Source: Mesorhizobium carmichaelinearum (GTDB taxonomy: Bacteria > Pseudomonadota > Alphaproteobacteria > Rhizobiales > Rhizobiaceae). Taken from it: a DNA stretch of 64,000 nt. The stretch lies in assembly GCF_900199455.1 (NCBI RefSeq), contig NZ_FZQR01000011.1, positions 209,422 through 273,421 of the forward strand, given 5' to 3'. A program made the translations under genes and the position numbers. Position 1 is the first letter of the stretch, and every line of letters begins with the position of its first letter. Of this stretch, positions 24,367 to 32,390 are shown one piece after another. The notes beneath the pieces are model-generated. The model was not told the DNA's origin, did not search any database, and was given only the letters and a program-made list of their open reading frames with translations.

Positions 24367-24669
24367 CATCTATCCCCTGCCGATAAATGCAAGTCGATTG
24401 GACGCAGAGATATTTTTCTTTGGTGTCTTCCGCGCCGCGTGAACAGCCAACTGCCACTCACATCATGTCCGAATATTAGAGGATACTTATTAAAATTCGC
24501 GCAAACGGCATGGTCAGTGCCGCCTTTCGGCGCTCGATCGGATATTATTAAAATTTGATCTTATTCGCTCGCGCCTGAAGCTGAGGCAGGTCGCTGGCCG
24601 GCAATCGAGCCCCTCAATCAGGGTGAATGCAGTTCGGGAGAACTCTTTACGGGGGGATGAGTCTGGGCG
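24367..24669. other. Intergenic region with AT-rich copy C promoter
   Basis: About 300 bases. The left part carries the upstream element shared with copy B (24428-24505), and further right is a second AT-rich stretch GATATTATTAAAATTTGAT. No gene is supported here. Confidence 0.45.
24428..24505 (-). promoter_or_regulatory. Lipoprotein copy C upstream element, homologous to copy B
   Basis: Starts with CCGCGCCGCGTGA, an imperfect version of the perfect palindrome in front of copy B, followed by CACTCACATCA, GAATATTAGAGGATACT and TATTAAAATT. The two regions align over about 70 bases with small gaps. Confidence 0.45.
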
Positions 24670-26562
24670 TCAGCGCCGCGTTTCCCAACCTGGATCGAAG
24701 TAGAAGTTGCGGGTGCCGATATTGCCCTGGCCAGCACCGGAAACCACATAGGCGACGCGCACGATGCGCAAGCCGCCAGCGCCTTGCTGCAGCCCGTAGA
24801 CGCCCTCCATGCCACGGTCGTAAAAACCCATCGCCGGCACGACGAGCGCCAACATGGCGAGCGAAGCCTGCAAGGCGAGTTTCGTCACATTCGCACGCAG
24901 GGGGATACTGTTCTCGATGACATGCCTTACGACGATGACCAACACCAGGAGCCCGTAGAGGAAGGCGTTGAGGGCGGCGAACCAGTAGAAGCCAGTGGCG
25001 TCGAAGGGGTGGTCAACGAGCAGGACGGGCAGCGCCGCACCGATCGCCAGCACCACATAGGGAAAGAAGGCGCGGAGCGGAATCAGGCTCTTTGGGCCAC
25101 TGCCCTTTGGCGTGACGCGGAAATCCACGAAAGACTTCGTCAGATAGTCGCGCAGCGACGACACCGTGCCGGCCAGCACCCACGGCCAGCGCGCGAAGAA
25201 GAGGAACAGCGTGCCTTCCCAACTTATCGTCTTGGCCGTCATCGGTCGCGAGAGGCCGAATGCCTTCAGCATCATTACAAGGCCAACCAGGGCGCCGGCG
25301 TTGGGCAGATAGTAGAAGAGGAAGTCGGCATACATGACATTGGCGAAGTTGCGCCCGGTGAACAGCGCATACATCGGCATTGCGTACATCAACAGCGCAA
25401 AGACGGCGAACAGCGGATACCAGAGCTGGCAGAACAGGAACTGGAACCGCAACCTCGGCGACAGCTTGGGAAAGTATGCGGGCGAATATTCGAGCAGGAT
25501 TGTCATCAGGCTGCGCGACCACTGGAATTCCTGGGTGACAAGATCGGCAAAGGTTTGCGGGCCGTCGCCGTGGGCAATGGCATCCATCGCATGCACGCCG
25601 CGCCATCCGGCTGCGTTGATCAGCATGGAGGTGGAATGATCCTCGGCCAGTTCCGGACCGAGACCGCCCGCCTGCTTCAGCGCCCTGGTCCGCACGGCGT
25701 AATGTGAGCCGATGCAGAGCGGCGCCCCGCCGCCGGTATGGCCGGATTGCAAGGGGCCGTGGAACATCCCTTCCGGAAACAGCCGGCCGCGCGCCGACCA
25801 GCTTTCGGCGGCATTGTTGTCGCAGATGCTCGGCGCCGAGACATAGCCGACCGCGGGATCGGCGAAGGGATAAAGGATTTCCCTGAGATAGGTCGGCGTC
25901 GGTACATGGTCGGCGTCCATCTGCGCGACGAAATCGTAACGCTCATAACCATAGTGGTCGTAGAAGAACGCCAGATTGCCTTCCTTGCAGCGCGTGCGGC
26001 GCGGCCATGTCTTGCGGTGATAGTCTTCCCTGCCGCGCCGCGTCGAAATCAGTACGCCGTGAGCATTGCACCAGGCGATCGTGTCTTCGGAGGGATCCTC
26101 GTCGGCAAGCCAGGTATCATGCGGGTAGTCCTGCGCCAGCATTGCCTCCAGCGTTCGCGCAACCACGGCAAACGGTTCCGATGGGGCCTTGGTGACAACC
26201 ATCGCGACCCGCGAACCCTTTGGGACACTGTAAAGCTTTGAAGGTTTCCGCGACGCGTGCACGTTGAGCAGGAAATACATCGGCATCAAGGTCAGCCAGG
26301 CCAGCACGAGTGTGGCAAAGGTGAACGGTCCGATGTGTTCGATATGTTCCGGCTTCAGCCACCAGACCCAGAAAAAACCGAGGGTGACGAACCAGAAAGC
26401 CAAGCCTGCCCGCAGGATCCATTGCTGGGCTGGAGAAAGTACGGGCACGAGAAAAGGAGCCTTCTGCGCCGCGTTGGCCAGAGCCGACCCGGGCCGCGTT
26501 GCCTGTGTGCTCGTACGGCCGATGATGCCTACGTCTAAACTCATACCCTTACACGCCGCCAC
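24670..26562 (-). CDS. Processive family-2 glycosyltransferase (cellulose-synthase-like membrane protein)
   Basis: The protein has 630 residues from GTG 26562, or 624 from ATG 26544; neither has a strong ribosome site. Two N-terminal helices (about 50-100) precede a cytosolic GT2 domain with QMDADHVP (DxD at 216-218), the catalytic-base motif ELAEDHS (307-308) and QEFQWSRS, a variant of the QxxRW product-binding motif. Several C-terminal helices follow. No PilZ domain is visible, so direct cyclic-di-GMP control as in BcsA is not expected. It should polymerise a beta-glycan and extrude it. Divergent from a GH26-like secreted hydrolase, the usual synthase/hydrolase pairing. The polymer is unknown. 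Confidence 0.85.
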   Translation of the reverse strand: MAACKGMSLDVGIIGRTSTQATRPGSALANAAQKAPFLVPVLSPAQQWILRAGLAFWFVTLGFFWVWWLKPEHIEHIGPFTFATLVLAWLTLMPMYFLLNVHASRKPSKLYSVPKGSRVAMVVTKAPSEPFAVVARTLEAMLAQDYPHDTWLADEDPSEDTIAWCNAHGVLISTRRGREDYHRKTWPRRTRCKEGNLAFFYDHYGYERYDFVAQMDADHVPTPTYLREILYPFADPAVGYVSAPSICDNNAAESWSARGRLFPEGMFHGPLQSGHTGGGAPLCIGSHYAVRTRALKQAGGLGPELAEDHSTSMLINAAGWRGVHAMDAIAHGDGPQTFADLVTQEFQWSRSLMTILLEYSPAYFPKLSPRLRFQFLFCQLWYPLFAVFALLMYAMPMYALFTGRNFANVMYADFLFYYLPNAGALVGLVMMLKAFGLSRPMTAKTISWEGTLFLFFARWPWVLAGTVSSLRDYLTKSFVDFRVTPKGSGPKSLIPLRAFFPYVVLAIGAALPVLLVDHPFDATGFYWFAALNAFLYGLLVLVIVVRHVIENSIPLRANVTKLALQASLAMLALVVPAMGFYDRGMEGVYGLQQGAGGLRIVRVAYVVSGAGQGNIGTRNFYFDPGWETRR

Positions 26563-26655
26563 TTTGGGCTGCAGCCAACGACTGCTGCAAGGCCCTTAAA
26601 TCCCCGCAGCAGAATCGGCCGTCGTTCCGTTAGTGTCAACTAAATTAAACATTGC

Positions 26656-26685
26656 TTAACCATGCTTCTTGAGCATTGGTTAACC
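26656..26685. promoter_or_regulatory. Inverted repeat, TTAACCATGCT type (copy 1)
   Basis: TTAACCATGCT ... AGCATTGGTTAA: 11-base arms with one inserted base, centred near 26670, about 95 bases before the GT2 start region. It shares its outer arm with the repeat at 26825-26852. Confidence 0.45.
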
Positions 26686-26824
26686 TACCCCCCTTGAGCC
26701 GGAGCCCAAATTTTTCGGCACGACGGCCAATGGTCGACTCCGGAATAGATCCGGTGAAATTTTCAGCGTTGGGAAATAGCCGATTGGCCAAAGGCGCCCG
26801 GTGGGATTCCGGCAAGTCGGTCCA

Positions 26825-26852
26825 TTAACCATGCCGAGCGAATCATGGTTAA
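26825..26852. promoter_or_regulatory. Inverted repeat, TTAACCATG type (copy 2)
   Basis: Perfect 9-base arms, TTAACCATG and CATGGTTAA, with a 10-base spacer. It sits just upstream of a possible hydrolase promoter. Two like sites in a divergent region suggest a shared regulator or a DNA loop. Confidence 0.5.
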
Positions 26853-26869
26853 TCAACCGTTAATTGTAC

Positions 26870-26899
26870 TTGACTCTTAACCGGGACCGGCTCTTAAAT
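26870..26899 (+). promoter_or_regulatory. Possible sigma-70 promoter for the hydrolase gene
   Basis: TTGACT, an 18-base spacer and TTAAAT. A reasonable match, though the spacing is long. It lies about 260 bases before the chosen start codon. Confidence 0.3.
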
Positions 26900-27161
26900 T
26901 AGCTAGGGATGATATATCGGAATTAGACGCGAATTTGTGAGTATCGCGGCGAGTCTTGTCTCTCGATGCCCTCGTATCGGTGCCTAGAGAGATGATTTCA
27001 TGGCGGGATTTGTGCGTAGCACTGCCGCCAACAGTCGCTCCGAAATCCCACAGATTCCGCCGATAAAGCCGATCGGGTTTTGGATGGTTCGTGTCGATCA
27101 CTCGTCGACACGCGGGCGAGGCTTCGACTTCCGCAGGATATCGAAGCCATGGGAGCTTAAG

Positions 27162-28085
27162 ATGAAACATACCGCAGTAAGTGCGCTTGCAATGGCGTTG
27201 GCTTTGGGCGGGAGCGCAGCGTTCCCAACTCTGGCGGGCGCCGGCTCAGCAGCCGTGACGGATCCCGTTCATACGAGCAGCGCCGCTTCGGCGTTCGGAT
27301 CCTATGATCCCTACGGGGATTTCAGCGCCGACAAGAGTGCCAGCATCGAGGAGCTCTTCCTGCCCTGGGAAGACGTCGACCTGGCGAGCCTACCCTTGGC
27401 CGATGCCTATGCGCTTCAGCGAAACCGGTCGCTGTTGATCACCATCGAGCCTTGGACCTGGTCGAAGGACTGGCGCATCACCCCGAGCGAACTGCGCGAC
27501 GGCATATTGAGCGGCAAATATGACGCAAACATGCAGGCAATCTGCAACCTGGTGGGAGCCATGAAGAGCCCCGTCACCATTCGCTGGGCGCAAGAAATGG
27601 AGGACAAGAACGGCCGCTTCACTTGGGCCAACTGGGCACCCAAGGACTGGATCGCCGCCTATAAGCGCGAGGTCGATCTGTGCCGCAAGGCTGCTCCAGC
27701 CGCCAAATACATGTGGTCCCCCAAGGGTGAAGAGGGTCTGGAGAAATACTACCCTGGCGACGACTACGTCGACGTCATCGGCCTGTCGGTGTTCGGCCTG
27801 CAGAAAAAAGACAATGACGAAAAGGGGCGTGATCGTACGTTCGCCGAGGCGCTGAAGCCCGGATATGACCGCGTCGCGGGTTTCAACAAACCGATCCAGG
27901 TGGCGGAGCTCGGCTATGTCGGGCAGCAGGAATATGTTTCGCAATGGGCGGCCGATTCCCGCAAGTCCTATGCGGAATTTCCAGCCCTGACGTCGGTCGT
28001 CTACTTCAATCAGAAGGAAGTGTGGCCATGGTTGGGTGGCTATGGGCTGCCCGATTGGAGGGTTACCCAGCACGTCTTGCCCTAG
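27162..28085 (+). CDS. Secreted GH26-like glycoside hydrolase
   Basis: The 307-residue protein starts at ATG 27162 with GGGAG 7 bases upstream. It has a Sec signal peptide (about 1-30, MKHTAVSALAMALALGG). The mature enzyme is an (alpha/beta)8-type hydrolase: TIEPWTW (near 94-100), the likely acid/base E145 in IRWAQEMED, and the likely nucleophile E249 in VAELGYV. This resembles GH26 (RxxHEM...), but the His before the acid/base Glu is Gln here. Family members cut beta-mannans or mixed glucans. It is divergent from the GT2 synthase, so it may trim or release that polymer in the periplasm. The longer upstream frame is not protein-like. Confidence 0.78.
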   Translation: MKHTAVSALAMALALGGSAAFPTLAGAGSAAVTDPVHTSSAASAFGSYDPYGDFSADKSASIEELFLPWEDVDLASLPLADAYALQRNRSLLITIEPWTWSKDWRITPSELRDGILSGKYDANMQAICNLVGAMKSPVTIRWAQEMEDKNGRFTWANWAPKDWIAAYKREVDLCRKAAPAAKYMWSPKGEEGLEKYYPGDDYVDVIGLSVFGLQKKDNDEKGRDRTFAEALKPGYDRVAGFNKPIQVAELGYVGQQEYVSQWAADSRKSYAEFPALTSVVYFNQKEVWPWLGGYGLPDWRVTQHVLP

Positions 28086-28153
28086 ACCTCGTGCACCGGG
28101 TGCAAATGCAAGCGTAAAAATTGGGTGTGACGTAGAGTTGTAGGGGCAGAGTC

Positions 28154-28672
28154 GTGAAACGAGTGTTGGGGAATTCCATTGGAACGGCACTTGCCTGTTC
28201 CATAGCACTCTTGTTTTGCCAGCTTCCGGCGGCAGCCAAGACAGCGGCGCAAGTCGCCGAACTGGCCAAGCAGGCCGAAGCGGTGCCCGACGAAGGCATC
28301 TACCAGATGTATCAGAACCGCTCGTGGCTCTGGGGCCGAAACGGCGCTGGATATTTTGCCGTGCAGCGTCGTCAGTTCAGCGCCTGGACTTCGGACAAGG
28401 GGAAGTTGGGCTACGGTGACGGTATCTGGTTCATTCCTGGAGGAGGCAAGCTTTGCTTCCGTGCGAAATGGCATGGCGCGGGGGGCGACTCCAACGCCCT
28501 CACCTGCTTCGAGCACCGCCAGGCCGGCAAGGTGCTCTTCCAGCGCAAGTTACCGGATGGCGACTGGTACGTCTTCAGGAGCTCGCATCGCAACTCGGCG
28601 GACGAGTTCATGAAATTGAAATACGGCGACTATGTCAGCCGGAAACAGAAACGGATCAAGGCAAGCGAATAA
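28154..28672 (+). CDS. Secreted DUF995-family protein (copy 2)
   Basis: A 172-residue protein from GTG 28154 (AGGGGC upstream). The signal peptide ends near LPAAAKTAA (about residue 29). The mature part repeats the family pattern seen in copy 1: NRSWLWGRNGAGYF, FSAWTSD, GDGIWFIPGGGKLCFRAKW, then LPDGDWYVFR. It starts 68 bases after the GH26-like hydrolase stop on the same strand, so co-transcription is likely. DUF995 function is unknown; its place here argues for a role linked to envelope glycan. Confidence 0.8.
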   Translation: MKRVLGNSIGTALACSIALLFCQLPAAAKTAAQVAELAKQAEAVPDEGIYQMYQNRSWLWGRNGAGYFAVQRRQFSAWTSDKGKLGYGDGIWFIPGGGKLCFRAKWHGAGGDSNALTCFEHRQAGKVLFQRKLPDGDWYVFRSSHRNSADEFMKLKYGDYVSRKQKRIKASE

Positions 28673-28700
28673 AGCCTTACTATCGGCGGCAAATCGCCGA

Positions 28701-28737
28701 CCAAAGCGCATCGCGTTGATGCGCTTTGGGTCTTTTC
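28701..28737 (+). terminator. Intrinsic terminator after the DUF995 gene
   Basis: CCAAAGCGCATC (28701-28712), a 5-base loop, GATGCGCTTTGG (28718-28729), then GTCTTTTCTT. A perfect 12-bp stem followed by a T-rich run about 30 bases past the stop codon. Confidence 0.8.
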
Positions 28738-28753
28738 TTGCATGCAGGGTGCC

Positions 28754-28854
28754 AGAGCCGTTCGCCGTTTCACGGAAACGGCGAACGGCTCTAACCCTTT
28801 GTTTTGACGCAATTCCGAACGGAAAACCGCTCACACTTTTCCTGGAATTGCTCT
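28754..28854. repeat. Intergenic palindromic repeat element, copy 1
   Basis: About 100 bases in two parts. The first is a perfect 18-bp-stem hairpin, AGAGCCGTTCGCCGTTTC with a 3-base loop. The second runs from GACGCAATTCC to CCTGGAATTGCTCT, with matching CAATTCC/GGAATTG arms. A second copy, about 85% alike by eye, lies at 59961-60063. The holC stop codon (TAG, minus strand, 28853-28855) falls at its end. It looks like a mobile intergenic repeat of the RIME type known in rhizobia. Confidence 0.7.
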
Positions 28855-29302
28855 AAGCCTTGCGCTCCCAGCGGCGGTCTGACGTCTGCTGCCAGTAGGT
28901 CACGGCGTGGCCGGCGTCCTTCATCGTCTTCCAATGCCCCCTCGCCGCCTCGACCTGGGCAGTGTCATGGCCATCGAACAGGAACACTGCACGCTCGTAG
29001 CCGGCGAGGTCTGATGGTACCGCGCCGTCGACCAGGAACCTGATTTTGGCTTCGTTTGGATTGCTGTCGCCGGTGGTCAACAAGACAGGCTGTTCGGTGG
29101 GATAGGCCTCGCGATCGGTCGCGTGCGCCAGGAAGGAATCGTCGCGGAAGGTCCACAGATGCTGGTCGAGCGCGTCGCGCCGTTCCTCGGTGCCGGTCTG
29201 CACGACGGCGCGCCAGCCACGATCGACGCTGCGCTCGAGCAGGCCCGGCAGCGCATCCTCCAGCGTCGATTCGGTCAGGTGATAGAACAGCACATCAGCC
29301 AT
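28853..29302 (-). CDS. holC: DNA polymerase III chi subunit
   Basis: A 149-residue protein matching HolC in size and opening pattern: MADVLFYHLTEST, then the core LLERSVDRGWRAVVQTG, ERRDALDQHLWTFRDDSFLAH and PVLLTTGDSNPNEAKI. Chi links the clamp loader to SSB during DNA replication. ATG 29302 is the start, 9 bases after the pepA stop, which fits the common rhizobial pepA-holC order. Its stop codon is shared with the edge of the repeat at 28754-28854, so the last residues may have been shaped by the insertion. Confidence 0.9.
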   Translation of the reverse strand: MADVLFYHLTESTLEDALPGLLERSVDRGWRAVVQTGTEERRDALDQHLWTFRDDSFLAHATDREAYPTEQPVLLTTGDSNPNEAKIRFLVDGAVPSDLAGYERAVFLFDGHDTAQVEAARGHWKTMKDAGHAVTYWQQTSDRRWERKA

Positions 29303-29311
29303 GGATCAAAG

Positions 29312-30823
29312 TCAGCTCTCGTAGTGATCGCGCACCAGCCGGTCGAGCAGCCGCACGCCGAAGCCTGAACCCCAGGACTGGTTGATCTCGTTCGATGGCG
29401 AACCCATGGCCGTACCGGCAATGTCGAGATGCGCCCAGGGCGTGTCCTTGACGAAGCGCTGCAGGAATTGTGCGGCGATGATGGCGCCGCCATAGCGGCC
29501 GCCGATGTTCTTCATGTCCGCGTTCTTGGAATCGATCAGCTTGTCGTATTCGGCGCCAAGCGGCATGCGCCACAGCCGCTCCTGCGTCGCCTGCCCCGCC
29601 GCCGCCAGCCTTTCCGCCAGTTCGTCATTGTTGGAGAACAGGCCGGCATAATGCAGGCCGAGCGCGACCATGATGGCGCCGGTCAGCGTCGCCAGATTGA
29701 CCATGAATTTCGGCTGGAAGCGGTCGTTGCAGTACCACAGCGCGTCGGCCAGCACGAGGCGGCCCTCGGCATCGGTGTTGAGCACCTCGATGGTTTGGCC
29801 CGACATCGAGGTGACGATGTCGCCGGGGCGCTGGGCATGGCCGTCGACGGCGTTTTCGACCAGGCCGATGATGCCAACCACATTGGCTTTCGCCTTGCGC
29901 GCGGCCAAGGCGTGCATCAGCCCGGTTACCGCGGCGGCACCACCCATATCGCCCTTCATGTCCTCCATGCCCGATGCCGGCTTCATCGAATTGCCGCCGG
30001 TGTCGAAGGTGACGCCCTTGCCGACGAAGGCGACCGGGCTGTCCTTGGGTTTGCCGCCACTCCACTGCATGACGGCCATGCGCGCGCCACGCGGCGAGCC
30101 TTGCGCGACGCCGAGCAGCGAACCCATGCCGAGCTTCTTCATTTCCTTTTCGGTCAGGATCTCGACCTTGACGCCGAGCGTCTCGAGTTCCTTGGCACGG
30201 GCCGCGAACTCGATCGGTCCCAGCATATTTGCCGGTTCGTTGACGAGGTCGCGCGCCAGAAGCACGCCGTCGATCACCGCCTCGGCATCCGCGAAGGCCT
30301 TCTTGGCGCCTGCCGGGTCGGCGGTGTGGATGGTTACCTTGACCGGCTTCTTCGGATCGGCCTTTGCGTCATCCTTGTCCTTCCTGGTCTTGTACTTGTC
30401 GAAGGAATAGCTGCGCAGCAGGATGCCTGCCGCAAGGTTGGCGGCATCCTTGCCATCCGCCGAGGCGCCGACCAGATCGAGCACCACTGAAACGTCGGTT
30501 GCCTTGCGCAGCGACGCTGCAATGGTGCCGCCCAGTTTCAGCCAGGCATATTCATCGAGCCCCGCCGCCTTGCCGGCACCGACTGCGACCAGCCTGTCGA
30601 GCGACGTTGCTTCCGGCGCCAGAATCTCGACGACGCCGGCGAACTTGCCGGTGAACTCGGCCACCGGAAAGGCCCGTTCCAGCGACTTGCCGGGATCGTA
30701 AGCCCTGGCCGCGTCGCTCAGGCCGCCGTCATCCGCCGACAGCACGAAGACGGTGCCCTTCCTGCTCGCCGCCGTCTGAGGCGCGGCGAATTTTGCAAAG
30801 GCGATCGACGGTCTCGGGTTCAT
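29312..30823 (-). CDS. pepA: Leucyl aminopeptidase (M17)
   Basis: A 503-residue protein. The C-terminal catalytic domain has the M17 signature NTDAEGRLVLADAL and the metal/active-site stretch GKGVTFDTGG...MEDMKGDMGGAA. The N-terminal domain (1-180) is the variable Rossmann-like part. It is a cytosolic hexameric metalloaminopeptidase releasing N-terminal residues; in some bacteria the homologue also binds DNA, which cannot be judged here. Of two adjacent ATGs, 30823 is chosen because AGGA lies 4 bases upstream, and 30826 is too close. It is followed by holC. Confidence 0.94.
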   Translation of the reverse strand: MNPRPSIAFAKFAAPQTAASRKGTVFVLSADDGGLSDAARAYDPGKSLERAFPVAEFTGKFAGVVEILAPEATSLDRLVAVGAGKAAGLDEYAWLKLGGTIAASLRKATDVSVVLDLVGASADGKDAANLAAGILLRSYSFDKYKTRKDKDDAKADPKKPVKVTIHTADPAGAKKAFADAEAVIDGVLLARDLVNEPANMLGPIEFAARAKELETLGVKVEILTEKEMKKLGMGSLLGVAQGSPRGARMAVMQWSGGKPKDSPVAFVGKGVTFDTGGNSMKPASGMEDMKGDMGGAAAVTGLMHALAARKAKANVVGIIGLVENAVDGHAQRPGDIVTSMSGQTIEVLNTDAEGRLVLADALWYCNDRFQPKFMVNLATLTGAIMVALGLHYAGLFSNNDELAERLAAAGQATQERLWRMPLGAEYDKLIDSKNADMKNIGGRYGGAIIAAQFLQRFVKDTPWAHLDIAGTAMGSPSNEINQSWGSGFGVRLLDRLVRDHYES

Positions 30824-31187
30824 CATGTCCTGCTTTCGGGGATTGCGCAATGGTACGCGAAGCGGTTTGAAACGATCCGCGACATTTGGTCGTTTTCCGG
30901 CATTTGGCAAGACTTTGCCAAAATGGCTACCCATATGACAGTTGGAATCGATGGCGATTCGTCGCGGCACGGCCCCGCTTCATGCCGCAACCTGTTGTTA
31001 ACCATCGATGTTTTCCCTTTCTTATCCATTCCCTCCGACACTCCGGTCCATTGCGGCACGCGACGTGGGACCGGAACCGGATCGCCTGCCTGATCGAGCC
31101 CATCGGAGCCAGTTGTGCGGGCGCCGCCGGGCGGCTACCCTTAGCGTGGTGGCATGATGCCGTTCGAGCAAATCGAGTAAAGCCTTC
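30824..31187. other. Divergent intergenic region, pepA / lptF
   Basis: About 360 bases holding the promoters of pepA (minus) and the lptFGD operon (plus). No strong palindrome or recognisable sigma-70 pair was found by eye; several short frames have no ribosome site. Confidence 0.35.
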
Positions 31188-32390
31188 ATGAAGGTCGTTG
31201 AACGCTACATCATGCGCCGCGCTTTCGTGGTCTTCCTGGCAGCGCTGGTCTGGACGCTGGCCATCGTGTGGACCACGCAGGTGCTGGCCAAGATCGATCT
31301 GGTTACCGACAGCGGCCAGTCGTCGCTGACCTTCTTCGAGGTCGCCGCCCTCATTCTTCCCTCGATCATCCCGATCGTCGTGCCTTTCGCATTGGTGGTG
31401 GCGGTCGCCCAGACACTCAGTGTCATGAATTCGGATTCCGAACTGGCCGTCGTCAACGCCGCCGGCGCCTCGCGCTGGACGATCGTGCGGCCAATCATGC
31501 TTCTGGCCCTCGCAGCCAGCGTTTTTTCCTTTGCCGTCGACAATGGCATCGACCCCTATGCACGGCAGAAGAACCGCGCCCTGGTGGCGGAGTCGCGCGC
31601 CGATCTGTTGTCGTTGATCATCCAGGAAGGCACGTTCCGCAAGATCGAGGAGGGGCTGTTCCTGCAGATTGGCGAGCGGCTTCCCGATAACAAGCTGGGC
31701 GGCATCTTCGTCGCCGATTCGCGTGAGGAAGGCGTCAATCTCGTCTATTACGCCAAGACCGGCAGCGTCGTCGAACGCGGCGGCGAAAAGGTGCTGATGA
31801 TGAATGACGGCGTCATCCACCGCAAAACGCTGACCGGCGACCTCAGTGTCATCCGGTTCACGTCCTATGCCTTCGACATGTCGGCCTTCATGGCGGCGGC
31901 CTCCGAAGTGACGCTGCTGCCGAAGGACCAGACAACCCAGTACCTGCTCAATCCAAGCCCCAACGACAAGAATTTTCAGCAAAACCCGCAGCAGTATCGG
32001 GCCGAGGTCGACCAACGATTTTCGGAATGGCTGTATTCCATGGTGTTCGCGCTGATCGCGCTTGCGGTCGCAGGCGATGCGCGCTCGCATCGCGAGGCAC
32101 GCGTCAATCCTTTGATCACGGCCATCACCATATCGCTGTTCGTGCGCTGGCTGGGTTTCTTTGCCGCCAGCAAGGCCGATGAAGTGCCGCAATATGCCTA
32201 TATGGTCTATGGCGTGCCCATCGTGGCTTCGGCAGTGGCGATCTGGTTCATCGTGTCGAACCGGACCATGGAACTGCCGGTGGCCTGGGCGGACTGGATG
32301 ACGAACATTGCCGGCCGCGTCGGTGACGGCTGGAACGCCCTCAAGCTGCGTTGGTCCAGGCGCGGCACTTCAGGCCAGGAGATCGGCTGA
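31188..32390 (+). CDS. lptF: LPS export permease LptF
   Basis: A 400-residue YjgP/YjgQ-family protein. Six membrane helices flank a large periplasmic beta-jellyroll region (about 130-260). The opening VERYIMRRAFVVFLAALVWTL and the SVMNSDSELAVVNAAGASRW coupling helix are characteristic. With LptG and the LptB ATPase it extracts LPS from the inner membrane for transport to LptD. It overlaps lptG by one base (TGATG), and lptG overlaps lptD by one base, so the three form one translational unit. Confidence 0.93.
   Translation: MKVVERYIMRRAFVVFLAALVWTLAIVWTTQVLAKIDLVTDSGQSSLTFFEVAALILPSIIPIVVPFALVVAVAQTLSVMNSDSELAVVNAAGASRWTIVRPIMLLALAASVFSFAVDNGIDPYARQKNRALVAESRADLLSLIIQEGTFRKIEEGLFLQIGERLPDNKLGGIFVADSREEGVNLVYYAKTGSVVERGGEKVLMMNDGVIHRKTLTGDLSVIRFTSYAFDMSAFMAAASEVTLLPKDQTTQYLLNPSPNDKNFQQNPQQYRAEVDQRFSEWLYSMVFALIALAVAGDARSHREARVNPLITAITISLFVRWLGFFAASKADEVPQYAYMVYGVPIVASAVAIWFIVSNRTMELPVAWADWMTNIAGRVGDGWNALKLRWSRRGTSGQEIG

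Larger units (their letters stand above)
26563..27161. other. Divergent control region between glycan synthase and hydrolase
   Basis: About 600 AT-rich bases that must contain the promoters of both the minus-strand GT2 gene and the plus-strand hydrolase gene. It contains two related inverted repeats built on TTAACCATG (26656-26685 and 26825-26852) and a possible sigma-70 pair, TTGACT at 26870-26875 with TTAAAT at 26894-26899. No gene is supported. Confidence 0.5.

Noticed and set aside
28754..28792. Hairpin of repeat copy 1 as a second terminator
   Set aside because: A better terminator precedes it and the same hairpin recurs after purF as part of a repeat, so it is called a repeat.
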